A stretch of DNA of 64,000 nt, from positions 124,001 to 188,000 of the forward strand of contig CAVQIM010000003.1 in NCBI GenBank assembly GCA_963712595.1, given 5' to 3'. The position numbers were made by a program, and so were the translations under genes. Shown here one piece after another: positions 1 through 8,112 of this stretch. Every line of letters starts with the position of its first letter. Position 1 is the stretch's first letter. The notes under the pieces were generated by a model. The model made no database searches, was not told the origin of the DNA, and saw nothing but the letters and a program-made list of their open reading frames with translations. Origin of the DNA: VRUE01 sp963712595. GTDB taxonomy: Bacteria > Actinomycetota > Thermoleophilia > Solirubrobacterales > 70-9.

Positions 1-253
1 CGCCATCGCCGACGAGAAGGTCAAGCGCCGGCCTGATCACCGCCCGCGAAACGTCGAACTCTTCTTCCAGCTCGCGTTCGGAGGCCAAGCGGGCGCCAGG
101 CTCCCAGGTCCCGACCTCCAACATCGCCTTGAGGGCCGCTGCAAGCTGGAAGTAAAGCGGTACCTCACTGTTGCGGTCAAGCCTGCTGGCGTCAGCCAGA
201 GAAACAGTGGAGGACCACCTATAGCCCTGAACCGGTTGGGCGGGTTTGACCAT
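1..253 (-). CDS. GntR-family transcriptional regulator, N-terminal part (runs off left edge)
   Basis: Reading leftward from an ATG at 253 gives an open 84-residue fragment that leaves the window. Residues from about 35 onward match the start of a GntR winged helix: a first helix beginning PLYFQLAAALKAML, then GARLASERELEEEFDVSR and VIRPALDLL, which is the usual 'lSEreLaeefgvSR.TVR.AL..L' pattern. The role is DNA binding in response to a small ligand. The C-terminal ligand domain, which would tell FadR, HutC and other subfamilies apart, is outside the window. An AAAGG about 12 bases upstream could be the ribosome site. The first 34 residues precede the usual domain start, so a later start is possible. 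The target is unknown; nothing lies between it and the MMPL gene end at 378. Confidence 0.75.
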   Translation of the reverse strand, partial: MVKPAQPVQGYRWSSTVSLADASRLDRNSEVPLYFQLAAALKAMLEVGTWEPGARLASERELEEEFDVSRAVIRPALDLLVGDG

Positions 254-377
254 TTGAACACGAGAATACCTTTCGTATCCAAGTGAACCCATATGTGGAC
301 CTGAAAACGACCAGCCCGGCCAGGGCGCAGTCAACAGCGGTCTGGGCCTTCGCCACCCTCCTGCGGGGCGAGTTTCG

Positions 378-2495
378 CTAGTCGCCGTGCTCGAAGCGGA
401 GGTCGGGAAGGGTGCGATCGAGCCAGGAGGGCATCGACCAGGCCGCCTGACCGGCGAGCCGCAAGAACACCGGCAGCAACAGCAGGCGGACCGGGAAGGT
501 GTCGAGGAGAACGGCGACGCCGAGGATCACCCCCATCTCCTTCGGTGGCAGCGGTCCCGAGAGGGCGAAGGTGAAGAAGACCGCGACCATCACCGCGCCC
601 GCGGAGAGGACGACTCGTCCCGAGCGGGCCAGCCCACCGACCATCGCCTCCTTCGCGTCTCCCGTCCGCTCCCACTGTTCCCGCGCCGAGGAGAGCAGGA
701 AGACCGTGTAGTCCATCGCGATCGCGAAGATCATCGCGAAGAAGAAGATCGGCCCCCAAGCGTCGAGGAAGCCCTGCGATTCGAAGCCGAGCAGGCCGCT
801 CAGGTGACCGTCCTGGAAGATCAGCTTGGCGACCCCGAAGGCAGCGGCGGTCGAGAGCAGGTTGGCGAGAACCGCGATCGCCGCCACCAGCGGAGCCTGG
901 AAGGCGATCAGCAGCAGCACGAACCCGAGTCCGACGACGAGTCCGATCGCCAGCGGGGCCTTCGCCGCCAGCGCCGACTCGAGGTCGTGGTTCTCGGCGG
1001 CCGCGCCGCCAACCAGCGCGGCCGGTGGCAGCGTGTCTCGCAGCCGCTCGACCGTGTCGCCGAAGTCGGCGCTCGCGGCGGCGCTGGTCGGCACCGCGCC
1101 GATCAGGACCGCGTCGCCCGCGCCGGCAACGGGGGCAGCGACGGAGGCGATGCCGGAGTCGTCTTCAAGGCCCTCCATCACTGCCGTGCGGGCGGAGGGC
1201 GGTGCGGTGACTTGCAGCGTCGCCGGCGCGCCCACGCCGAAGGCGGCGCTGAGATGCCGGTAGCCGACTCGCGAGGAGTCGTCCTTGGGGACGACCTTGA
1301 TCGAGGGCATCCCCGTCTTCAGGCTGAGGGCCGGGAGGGTGAGGCCGACGAGGAGGATCAGGGCGACTCCGCCGAACAGGAGCGGGCGCCGCCACAGCAG
1401 CTCCCCCCAGCGAGCGAGCCGCGGCGAGCCGCGATCGCCGCTGCCGGCCCAGGGCAGGGACAGCCCGTCGACCCTGGGCCCGAGCTTGGCCAGCACCGCC
1501 GGCAGCAACGTCAGCGTCGCCGCCAGCACGAACAGGACCGAGACCATGATCCCCAGCGAGACCGAGCGGAAGGCGGGGCTGGGGACGAGCAGCACAGCCG
1601 AGATCGAGACGAGCACGGTGAGGGCGGAGAAGAGGACCGCCTTGCCGGCACTGTCCATCGTCTCGGCAACCGCCTCGACCGCGGTGCGCTCGTCCGCGAG
1701 CGCACTTCGAAAGCGCATGACGACGAACAGCGCGTAGTCGATCCCGAGCGCCAGCGCGAACATCAGCGCGAAGTTCATCGCCCAGATCGAGATCGGCGAG
1801 ATCAGGGTGCCGAGGTAGAGGACGCCGGCGGAGGCGATGAGGCCGGTGATCGTCAGCATCAGCGGCAGCCCCGCGGCTACCAGCGAGCCGAAGGCGAGGA
1901 CGAGGATCGCCAGCGTCACCGGCCAGGAGATCAGCTCCGACCTCAGCATCGCCTCGCGGTTGGCTTCGTTGAAGTCCGCCCACATGGCTGCCGCGCCGGT
2001 CAGGTTCGCCTCGGTTCCCGGTCTTGCGGCGGCGTCGATCTCGGGCCTGAGGCGATCGGCGGCGGCGACCATCTCGTTCGGCCCGCGGGCGGCGGTGCCG
2101 ACCACGATCGCGGTCAGGCCATCGGCGGAGATCGATGCACCCGGGTGCGGCGGGACGACGGTGCCGACCGCGGGGTCGGCGGCCAGCACTCGTTCGACCC
2201 CGGCCACGGTGCGCTGGAACCGCGGCGCGCTCCCTCCCGCCCCCGAGGAGCGAACCGCAACCTGGAGCGCGTAGGAGCCGGCGCCACCGAACTCGCGCTG
2301 GAGCTGGTCCCGGGCCCGGACGGACTCCGAGCCACTGGCCTCCCAGCCGGCGCCGGAGAGGGCGGTCTCGACCCGGGGCGCCAGCAGCCCGAGCCCCACC
2401 GCGATCAGCGCCCAGGCGCAGAAGACTCTCCCTCGGTGGGTCGCGGCGTAGCGCCCCAGCCGTCCGATCGGTCCCGGCTTCCGTGCGGTGTCCAT
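378..2495 (-). CDS. MMPL/RND-family membrane transporter
   Basis: A 705-residue integral membrane protein of the MMPL family, which moves lipids, drugs or other hydrophobic molecules across the inner membrane using the proton gradient. The order is typical: one N-terminal membrane helix, a periplasmic domain, a block of about five helices, a second periplasmic domain and a second block of helices. The two Asp-Tyr pairs that relay protons in MmpL proteins are visible in GIDYALF and AMDYTVF. The start is set at the ATG at 2495 because a strong GGAGGAAG lies just upstream; an in-frame GTG at 2516 would add seven residues but has no such site. It is divergent from the ArsR gene at 2565 across a short operator-like region, so it is probably repressed by that regulator. 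The substrate cannot be told from sequence. Confidence 0.9.
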   Translation of the reverse strand: MDTARKPGPIGRLGRYAATHRGRVFCAWALIAVGLGLLAPRVETALSGAGWEASGSESVRARDQLQREFGGAGSYALQVAVRSSGAGGSAPRFQRTVAGVERVLAADPAVGTVVPPHPGASISADGLTAIVVGTAARGPNEMVAAADRLRPEIDAAARPGTEANLTGAAAMWADFNEANREAMLRSELISWPVTLAILVLAFGSLVAAGLPLMLTITGLIASAGVLYLGTLISPISIWAMNFALMFALALGIDYALFVVMRFRSALADERTAVEAVAETMDSAGKAVLFSALTVLVSISAVLLVPSPAFRSVSLGIMVSVLFVLAATLTLLPAVLAKLGPRVDGLSLPWAGSGDRGSPRLARWGELLWRRPLLFGGVALILLVGLTLPALSLKTGMPSIKVVPKDDSSRVGYRHLSAAFGVGAPATLQVTAPPSARTAVMEGLEDDSGIASVAAPVAGAGDAVLIGAVPTSAAASADFGDTVERLRDTLPPAALVGGAAAENHDLESALAAKAPLAIGLVVGLGFVLLLIAFQAPLVAAIAVLANLLSTAAAFGVAKLIFQDGHLSGLLGFESQGFLDAWGPIFFFAMIFAIAMDYTVFLLSSAREQWERTGDAKEAMVGGLARSGRVVLSAGAVMVAVFFTFALSGPLPPKEMGVILGVAVLLDTFPVRLLLLPVFLRLAGQAAWSMPSWLDRTLPDLRFEHGD

Positions 2496-2524
2496 TCTCT
2501 TCCTCCACCATTTCACAAATTAAC

Positions 2525-2545
2525 AGTTGACCAACTTATCAGTTG
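2525..2545. promoter_or_regulatory. Tripartite operator between the MMPL and arsR genes
   Basis: The intergenic DNA carries AGTTG-AC-CAACT-TATC-AGTTG: a central CAACT half-site pairs with an AGTTG on each side, giving two overlapping inverted repeats. This lies between a multidrug-type transporter and an ArsR repressor and is the likely binding site of that repressor. A TACAAT -10-like box follows at 2553-2558. Confidence 0.6.
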
Positions 2546-2564
2546 TGAATGGTACAATAACACG

Positions 2565-2897
2565 ATGAAGCAGAGTCGGTTGACCCCAGAGGCGGCAGAG
2601 CTGATAGCGCGCCGTTTTCGCGCCCTCTCCGACCCGACCCGGCTGCGGATCCTCGACATCCTGCGCCGCCAGGACGAGGCCTCGGTGGGGGAGATCGCCG
2701 AGCTAGTCGGGGGCTCGCAGCAGAACGTCTCCAAGCACCTAGGCGCCCTCCACGCGGAGCGCTTCGTCTCACGCCGCAAGCGCGGGACCAGCTCGATCTA
2801 CCGGATCGCCGACCCCGGCGTACACCAGATCTGCGACGGAATCTCAGCCGGGATCGAGGCCCAGCTGGCGGAGATGGAGGCGGTCCTCTCCGGCTGA
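2565..2897 (+). CDS. ArsR-family winged-helix repressor
   Basis: A 110-residue single-domain ArsR/SmtB protein. It opens with the family signature FRALSDPTRLRILDIL, followed by the recognition helix region EIAELVGGSQQNVSKHLGAL and the beta-wing SRRKRGTSSIYRIAD. There is no CxC metal-binding motif in the helix, so it may sense something other than arsenic-type metals. The ATG at 2565 has no Shine-Dalgarno sequence. A TACAAT box at 2553-2558 places the expected transcript start at or beside the ATG, so the message may be leaderless. It is divergent from the MMPL transporter and is likely its repressor and its own. A much longer frame covers this one and runs back antisense to the transporter; only this 3' portion is real. 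Confidence 0.9.
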   Translation: MKQSRLTPEAAELIARRFRALSDPTRLRILDILRRQDEASVGEIAELVGGSQQNVSKHLGALHAERFVSRRKRGTSSIYRIADPGVHQICDGISAGIEAQLAEMEAVLSG

Positions 2898-3130
2898 GCC
2901 AGCCTCTCCCTTCGGTTTCTGCCCGAGGGGCTCAGCGGAGAAGCCCAGCCCGGCTGCCCCGGCTCCGCAGACCACCACATTTCCCATGCGACGATCCTAG
3001 TGCGACCCCGGAGGACCAGTAGCTTGAGCATGCGGGTCGACGACTCGGCACCAATGACATGACCGATGGCGCCGCCGTGGCAGATCCGACCGGATCGCGG
3101 AATCCCCCCATCCAACGGGAATCCGAAGAG
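2898..3130. other. Intergenic region left of the integrative element
   Basis: No convincing gene. It begins directly after the ArsR stop codon and ends at the copy of the tRNA 3' half. Before insertion of the element this would have been the DNA downstream of tRNA-Arg. A weak hairpin pairs TGAGCC next to the arsR stop with GGCTCA near 2935. Confidence 0.5.
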
Positions 3131-3172
3131 CGCGCCTGACAGGATTCGAACCTGTGACCTTCGGTTTCGTAG
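3131..3172 (-). repeat. attL: duplicated 3' half of tRNA-Arg
   Basis: Perfect 42-base match to 9376-9417, and 46 of 47 if extended to 3177. It contains the acceptor 3' strand, T-arm, variable loop and 3' anticodon arm of the tRNA but no 5' half, so it is not a functional tRNA. Identity begins exactly at the discriminator base, as expected for a tRNA attachment site. Confidence 0.92.
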
Positions 3173-3261
3173 CCCGAGCCGGTGAGTCGGCTGGACTACG
3201 TGGGGCTAGGTTTCAAGCGATTTCCGGCGGATCGAGTCCCGCTGGGATCGGCTGGAATCTG

Positions 3262-3290
3262 TGGGGCATGTTGCCCCATTTGTTGCCCCA
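3262..3290 (+). promoter_or_regulatory. Left integrase arm-type sites (GTTGCCCCA pair)
   Basis: GTTGCCCCA occurs at 3270-3278 and 3282-3290, a 12-base period, and the first copy also forms an inverted repeat TGGGGCA-tgt-TGCCCCA from 3262. The same pair with the same period occurs at 9284-9304 near the other end. In the excised circle the two pairs would flank the att core, which is where tyrosine integrases bind their arm sites. Confidence 0.65.
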
Positions 3291-3315
3291 GGGACTCCAG
3301 GAACGCCGCCGAGGC

Positions 3316-3543
3316 CTACCGGGCTGCCGCTTCAGGCATCAAGACCTGGGAACTGCCGTCAGCGGCAACGAGAACGACAGGCAGCCCTTCGTCGGCAGCG
3401 CGCTTGATCTCATGGCCGGCCGATGACGTGTTGGCGTCGATGAATGCGGCGCGCTCGGGATAGGGCGAGCGGCCCTCGATTGCGAGGTCGATCGCTTCCT
3501 CCATGACCTTGGCGGCCGGGGAGCGTCGGTTGTCGATGCTCAT
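3316..3543 (-). CDS. Small hypothetical protein, possible antitoxin
   Basis: A 75-residue reading frame with normal coding character, starting at an ATG preceded by GGAAAGG. The C-terminal part (HEIKRAADEGLPVVLVAADGSSQVL) looks like a small folded domain with an alternating hydrophobic strand, and the N-terminal part is charged and helical. I do not recognise the family. It begins where a divergent small frame begins on the other strand, and it lies in the element near a HEPN/MNT pair. It could be an orphan antitoxin-like protein, but this is inference from size and context only. Confidence 0.45.
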   Translation of the reverse strand: MSIDNRRSPAAKVMEEAIDLAIEGRSPYPERAAFIDANTSSAGHEIKRAADEGLPVVLVAADGSSQVLMPEAAAR

Positions 3544-3591
3544 TTGCCTTTCCGAATCGTATTGTCAGCAACCATAGAATCATTTGGTCCC

Positions 3592-3753
3592 GTGAGGAAA
3601 GACCCTTGGATAGATCCCGACCCGCAGCCCGGTGACTTCGATGTGGAGCTCGACCGAGCCCGCGCTGATCAGATTGAGCTACACGAGGGGAATCCCGACG
3701 CAACGCTGTTGATTGTCGTCAGCGCCGAGGACCACGCCAAGCGTCCCGACTAA
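3592..3753 (+). CDS. Very small hypothetical protein
   Basis: A 53-residue frame starting with GTG at 3592 (an upstream TTG at 3544 would give 69 residues). It is acidic, with DPDPQPGDFDVELDRA followed by a hydrophobic strand ATLLIVVSAEDHA. The family is unknown. It is divergent from the small gene at 3316-3543 and ends 10 bases before the convergent HEPN stop codon. The codon pattern looks coding, but the size makes it uncertain. Confidence 0.4.
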   Translation: MRKDPWIDPDPQPGDFDVELDRARADQIELHEGNPDATLLIVVSAEDHAKRPD

Positions 3754-3762
3754 TTCCCGGGA

Positions 3763-4155
3763 CTAGCGAAGCTGAGCGCTGGCCCATTCTCCGACTTCGC
3801 TGACCAGTGCAAGTGCGGCGTCGCGGTCAAGCGGCTCAGCGTCCAGAAGATCCGCATAACGCAGTGGAACGGCATAGATCGAGAGGTCATCAAGCCAATC
3901 AGCGCCCGGAGGCGAATCGACCCCAGCCTCGTCAAGGATCTCGAGCAGACGGCCCAAGTCGTGGATGCGGGCCTCTTCCAGCCCTTGGAGCGCCATCACC
4001 GCCTTGAGCCACTTCTCGATCGCCTGCTGAGCATGGAAGCCGACCGCCTCGTCGTCGATCTCGGGGTCAGGCGCCAATCTGCGCATTGCCTTCGCATCGC
4101 CCTCTGCCTTGCGGGCGAGAACCTTCGCGAGATCGCGGCCTTCAGGCCTCGACAA
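3763..4155 (-). CDS. HEPN-domain toxin (HepT-like)
   Basis: A 130-residue HEPN protein. Visible landmarks are the FHAQQAIEKWLKAVMALQG helix, the RIHDLGRLLEIL segment and the terminal YAVPLRYAD segment, all characteristic of the HEPN half of HEPN/MNT modules. In studied systems the HEPN protein is an RNase-type toxin with an R-x4-6-H motif, kept inactive when the partner nucleotidyltransferase AMPylates it. Its start overlaps the end of the nucleotidyltransferase gene by 14 bases, so the two are translated together with the antitoxin first. It is encoded inside the integrative element, where such pairs stabilise the element or act against phage. Confidence 0.85.
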   Translation of the reverse strand: MSRPEGRDLAKVLARKAEGDAKAMRRLAPDPEIDDEAVGFHAQQAIEKWLKAVMALQGLEEARIHDLGRLLEILDEAGVDSPPGADWLDDLSIYAVPLRYADLLDAEPLDRDAALALVSEVGEWASAQLR

Positions 4156-4465
4156 GAACCCGGCCCTCGCTCAGCGCCTCATTCAACATCGAGCCCTTGA
4201 AATGCCCCCACTCCTCAGCATGTCTGGCGCTGACGACGATCACATCGAGGGCTACGTCGAGCCCGCGAAGCTCCCGGCGCAGTCGAGCCGTCTCGGCGCG
4301 ACGCTTCGGCACCTCATCCGGCTCGATTACAAGCAGGTCGAGATCCGAGTCCGGGCGAGCCTTGCCTCGAGCACGGGAGCCAAACAGGATCACCTTCGCC
4401 CCAGGCGCAGCAGTGGCGAGGCGACGGCCTGCCTCCTTGATAAGCGACTCATTGGTCATCGACAT
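4142..4465 (-). CDS. MNT-type minimal nucleotidyltransferase antitoxin (MntA-like)
   Basis: A 107-residue protein from the ATG at 4465; a frame extending to 4549 has no better start signal, and 4459 is another option. It contains the polymerase-beta-type signature GSRARGKARPDSDLDLLVI, with the two metal-binding aspartates in DSDLD, and a later aspartate in LDVIVV. It is the usual partner of HEPN toxins and by analogy adds AMP to a tyrosine on the toxin. It is upstream of and overlaps the HEPN gene, the standard order. The element's DNA becomes less GC-rich just upstream. Confidence 0.85.
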   Translation of the reverse strand: MSMTNESLIKEAGRRLATAAPGAKVILFGSRARGKARPDSDLDLLVIEPDEVPKRRAETARLRRELRGLDVALDVIVVSARHAEEWGHFKGSMLNEALSEGRVLVEA

Positions 4466-4686
4466 AGCCTGAAAATCGTAGCCTCCCTCGGCGACAGCAG
4501 CATTCGCCCTCCGATCTACAAGTCTCTTAACTCCAGTTCCAGTCAACATGCCGATTCAGAGGTCGCGCCATTGGCTACCCTCAACACATGGCAAAAGTTC
4601 CGAGGCTTTGGCTCCAACTAAGCGATCGCAGCATCTCGAACTCCATCCGATTTCTCGTACCGCGCGCCGAGAGCTGTGACTAGTTG

Positions 4687-5517
4687 ATGGAGAGCCCTGA
4701 GCACGAGAGACGGAACGTCGAGGAATACTTCAGGCTTGAGAGCCCTGATGATGACGAGATATCTCGCTCCGAGAAGATGTCGACCGAGTCTATTTATGGC
4801 GAGCGATATGACGTCTGGGAAGTCGGGGCAAAAAGTGGGAGATGGTGGGTTGTAACCAATCCCACCAACCTGTATCCACAGGCAGATTTTCCCAGTATGG
4901 AGATTGTCCTCTCGTTTCACATTGGACTAATGCAACGCATGATGGCTCGATACGCACGCGAACCTAGTGCTTCGGATGAGCAACAGGACCGGACGCCAGC
5001 CGCATGGCGCAAGCTTGAGCAGGCGGGAGATGCCTTGGACAAAGCGGAGGAGGCCGAGGAATTTCAGGCGGTTGGAATGAGGTGCCGCGAGGCGCTTGTT
5101 CGTTTCTCACGCGACGCCGCCGACTCAGACAAACTCTCTATAGAAGAAAGCCCAAAAAGAGGGGACTTCATCGGCTGGTCAAAGGTCATCGCAGAGGCAG
5201 TCGCTGCTGGAAAGAGCAATAAGGCGCTCCGCGCCTACCTCAAGAACACAGCTAAGGCCACTTGGGACCTAGTCTCAGCTTTGACGCATGAAGAGAGCGC
5301 TACCCGGCACGATGCGGAGATCGCTATCTCTGCTACCGGCACGATTTTGGGTGCCTACACTGACGCACTTGTTCGTTTCGAGCGAGGAGCACCGGATAGA
5401 TGCCCCGAATGCGAGTCATATCGGGTTGTCTCTGACTACCGACCCGAGCTGGAGAGCGTGGGTGGTTACGTGACTTTGTGCGCAGCTTGTGGCTGGGAAG
5501 ACATGCCCAGCAAATAG
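4687..5517 (+). CDS. Unrecognised element cargo protein with C-terminal zinc ribbon
   Basis: A 276-residue soluble protein starting at ATG 4687, one codon after an in-frame TTG. The middle (about 105-215) is helical, with a segment reading FQAVGMRCREALVRFSR and another reading KATWDLVSALTHEESATRHDAE. I associate these, from memory only, with abortive-infection-like proteins. The C-terminus has CPEC and, about 26 residues later, CAAC, which together can bind zinc. The DNA is less GC-rich than the chromosome around it. It is convergent with the membrane protein gene at 5534. The function is unknown; a defence role is inference from the element context. Confidence 0.65.
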   Translation: MESPEHERRNVEEYFRLESPDDDEISRSEKMSTESIYGERYDVWEVGAKSGRWWVVTNPTNLYPQADFPSMEIVLSFHIGLMQRMMARYAREPSASDEQQDRTPAAWRKLEQAGDALDKAEEAEEFQAVGMRCREALVRFSRDAADSDKLSIEESPKRGDFIGWSKVIAEAVAAGKSNKALRAYLKNTAKATWDLVSALTHEESATRHDAEIAISATGTILGAYTDALVRFERGAPDRCPECESYRVVSDYRPELESVGGYVTLCAACGWEDMPSK

Positions 5518-5533
5518 TTAAACGGCGGCTTGG

Positions 5534-6622
5534 CTAGCCTGTTGGCTGACTGGTTCCCGTGATCCGAGGTAGCGCGTGATCCATTAGGGTCACTCGATCA
5601 ACTGAGGCCTCCACGTGGCCCGTGTCCTCCGTAGCGAATACAGCCTGTGCCAACACCAAGGCGACCGTCGAGCGAACGCTCTCCTCCGCAATGGCCGCCG
5701 AAAAGCGGGTGAAGGTTGAGAGTGCCGCAGCCTTGCTTCGCGCAACAGCCTCGAGATGACGGTTTGCTCTGTACTGATGCGCACACGTCCGCACCGCGTA
5801 GACCAGCAAACCGACGATAAAGGTCGCCAGAGCGATACGCGCAAGGTCGTCCCCGCTCACATCTCCAGTCTCATGCGGTCTGATCTCCCAATATGTCACC
5901 AACGCCCCGATAATTGCCAAGACGCCGCTTACGGCGAGGGCGATAAGCCATGAGAGGGCGGCTCTTCCGAGATCGTCAGCTCTTCCTTTAAAGACAGCCG
6001 AGAGATCGTCGCTTGCCGACTCGCCGGATGCCTCTCGGTAGGCCTTGACGAGGTCTTTTCTTGCCTCAAGCTCATGGGAGATCTGATCATTGTCAGCACG
6101 GAGCTTGTCGAGTTCCTCTCGAACAACAGCGGCTTCACTAACCGCGCCATCCGCACCAGTGGTGTTTGCTATCTCGCGCCGCGTCTGTGCCGTCACGGTA
6201 AGCGGGCGCGCGTTATTCCTGAACCACTGGGAGACATCATTGATTCGTTGAATCAGCTGAGCCTTGGTATTCGCTGGCTCCGCGAGTTGGTTTAGGTCAA
6301 AGTCAGCAATCTCATCAAGAGTGGCGTTCAGCGCATTGATCTGTTCAAGAAGGCCGCCATCGGTGATGCTGCTGGGCAAATCGACCCACGACTCCATCGC
6401 CAAGTCTTGAGCGATTTGCCTCAGACGCCCAGCGATTGGAGTCAACTCCGTGAAGGCTAGACTGCCGTGTTTATCTCGACCTTCGAGCTTCGCTAGGTCG
6501 AAGCTAAAGAGCTTCCAGTATGCCTGCTTTACATCGTCGGGCCAGCCGTCTGCAATCTCGAAGTCGAGTGGATTGTCCTCGTCACTATGGATCTCAATCA
6601 CATCATCAGCCATTGGCCTCAT
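5534..6622 (-). CDS. Coiled-coil protein with two membrane helices, element cargo
   Basis: A 362-residue protein (an internal ATG at 6613 is also possible). Residues 1-155 are soluble and acidic. A stretch near 165-200 (VREELDKLRADNDQISHELEARKDLV) is a coiled coil. Two hydrophobic helices follow, SWLIALAVSGVLAIIGALV and IALATFIVGLLVYAV. A C-terminal helical tail contains ANRHLEAVARSKAAALSTF and ATEDTGHVE. From memory, that tail resembles a recurring module of bacterial two-helix membrane proteins found beside defence genes. It follows the integrase by 43 bases on the same strand, so the two may be cotranscribed. The precise function is unknown. Confidence 0.65.
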   Translation of the reverse strand: MRPMADDVIEIHSDEDNPLDFEIADGWPDDVKQAYWKLFSFDLAKLEGRDKHGSLAFTELTPIAGRLRQIAQDLAMESWVDLPSSITDGGLLEQINALNATLDEIADFDLNQLAEPANTKAQLIQRINDVSQWFRNNARPLTVTAQTRREIANTTGADGAVSEAAVVREELDKLRADNDQISHELEARKDLVKAYREASGESASDDLSAVFKGRADDLGRAALSWLIALAVSGVLAIIGALVTYWEIRPHETGDVSGDDLARIALATFIVGLLVYAVRTCAHQYRANRHLEAVARSKAAALSTFTRFSAAIAEESVRSTVALVLAQAVFATEDTGHVEASVDRVTLMDHALPRITGTSQPTG

Positions 6623-6665
6623 CCTAGGACGTAAGGGAACGGCAAAATCTCCTGCAAACCGCTAT

Positions 6666-7871
6666 TTACGACGAACTTTTATTAGAGCCATTCCATTCGG
6701 TTAGGTCGAGCGGCGGAGCCTCGTCACCGGGCAGCAAATGGGTGTAACGGGTCAGCGTAAAGGCGGGAGAGTGGTGGCCGAGGGCGCGGCTTAGCTGGAG
6801 GAGGTTGGTTCCTCGGCTGAGATGGATCGAGGCGAAGGTGTGGCGGAACGTATGGAAGCCGGCCCAGGGGGCGTCGACCTCCTCCACGAGCGGCTTGAGG
6901 ACACGGCGGCGGAGGTTGCCGGGGTTAAGCGGGCCTCCGACTTCACTGGGAAAGGCGAGGGCGGTCGAGTTCTGATCTGGCTGGGTGGCGAGGTGGGCTC
7001 GTAGCTTCGCCGCGAGCGGCGCCGGTAGGCGGACCTCGCGGCGGCCGTACTTGCTCTTGGGCGGCACGATCCGATCGCGGACTATGGCGCGACGGACGCA
7101 GACCTCGGGCTCACTCTGATCGAGCTGGAGATGCAGGCGCTGGAGGGCGATCGCCTCGCTGATCCGCAGGCCGGTGGCGGCCAGTAGCTCGAACAGTGGT
7201 GAATGGCGCTCCGGCGCCATCGTGAGGATGGCGGCAAGCTGGTCTCGACTGAAGACCTTGACCTCCTCGTCGGGCAGCTGCTCGCGGTGAGGCATCGCGA
7301 GGCCCCGGGCCGGGTTGTGACGGATCAAGCCCTCGCGCTTGGCGGTCGCGAGGGCGGCGCGCAGCGGGATCACGGCGTTGGCGATGGTGCGGTCGCTGAG
7401 GCGCTTGCCTTGCTCCTCCTTTTCGGCCAGCCAGTCCATGAAGCGGGCCAGGGCGTAGGTGCTCACGTCGGCCAGCTTCAGCTTGCGCGGGAAGTGGCGG
7501 TGGGCGTAGGCGCGGATCAGGCGGCGATATTCCTCGCGGGTGCTCTCGCGGAAGCCGCGCCTTCCCTGGCCGCGGTAGCGCTCGACCCATTCATCGACGT
7601 AGCGGAGGAAACCGATCGTCGTGCGCTCCTGAAGCTCGCCACGGTCGCGGTCGGTCTCGCTTTCGCGCTTGATCCGCTTCGCTTCGTCGTAGGTGCGGGC
7701 GTGGCGCTTTCTCTGCCTCCCTGCGCTGCGGAAGACGCTGACGTAACCGATCGTCCGTCCTGCGCCGTCAACGCGCTTGAAGACGCCGGGCGTCTTCGTC
7801 TTTCTGAGCCGCCGCTTGTCGCCGCAGCCTGGATCGGTCGCAGGGGCCGACGTATCCTGGGAAACGCTCAT
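6666..7871 (-). CDS. Tyrosine site-specific integrase of the tRNA-Arg element
   Basis: A 401-residue integrase. An N-terminal arm-binding region (residues about 25-60, with KRVDGAGRTIGYVSVFR) precedes a SAM-like core-binding domain (about 85-195). The catalytic domain shows the tyrosine-recombinase set: Arg236 in ATGLRISEA, His340 and Arg343 in HTFRH, His366 in ALGHH and the nucleophile Tyr376 in TRYTHL. All expected residues are present, so it should be active. It catalyses excision and insertion at the 42-base att core in tRNA-Arg, probably through the GTTGCCCCA arm repeats. No separate excisionase was recognised; the XRE protein or the repeat-containing small gene could serve that role. 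Confidence 0.93.
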   Translation of the reverse strand: MSVSQDTSAPATDPGCGDKRRLRKTKTPGVFKRVDGAGRTIGYVSVFRSAGRQRKRHARTYDEAKRIKRESETDRDRGELQERTTIGFLRYVDEWVERYRGQGRRGFRESTREEYRRLIRAYAHRHFPRKLKLADVSTYALARFMDWLAEKEEQGKRLSDRTIANAVIPLRAALATAKREGLIRHNPARGLAMPHREQLPDEEVKVFSRDQLAAILTMAPERHSPLFELLAATGLRISEAIALQRLHLQLDQSEPEVCVRRAIVRDRIVPPKSKYGRREVRLPAPLAAKLRAHLATQPDQNSTALAFPSEVGGPLNPGNLRRRVLKPLVEEVDAPWAGFHTFRHTFASIHLSRGTNLLQLSRALGHHSPAFTLTRYTHLLPGDEAPPLDLTEWNGSNKSSS

Positions 7872-8112
7872 GAGCTAACCCCTCGTGAGCCGGGGGCGGG
7901 CCGTTTGCGCGGTGCCGCCCCGTTTGACGTTGACGGACAAAACGTTACAAGGTGCAGCGCGCCGAGCGACAGCGAGGGGCGCGATCATCGCTAGGCGAAG
8001 GTCAGCAGAGCCACGGCGAGGCTGACGGCGGCGGGCGGTCCCGAGCCTTGGCGGCAGCCACCGGAGAGGATTGATCACGGACTAGACCCTTCGGGATATA
8101 GATGTCAGCGAT
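7872..8112. other. Integrase upstream region
   Basis: About 240 bases with no supported gene between the integrase start and the 12-bp-repeat gene end. It should contain the integrase promoter. A small open frame on the minus strand (7875-8078) has shadow-like composition and no ribosome site. Confidence 0.4.

Noticed and set aside
387..2564. Long plus-strand open frame running into the arsR gene
   Set aside because: It is antisense to the MMPL gene, with the composition of a high-GC shadow frame; only the 3' part from 2565 is a recognisable protein.
3131..3172. A second tRNA-Arg
   Set aside because: Only the 3' half is present, with no D-arm or 5' acceptor strand; it is the att duplication.
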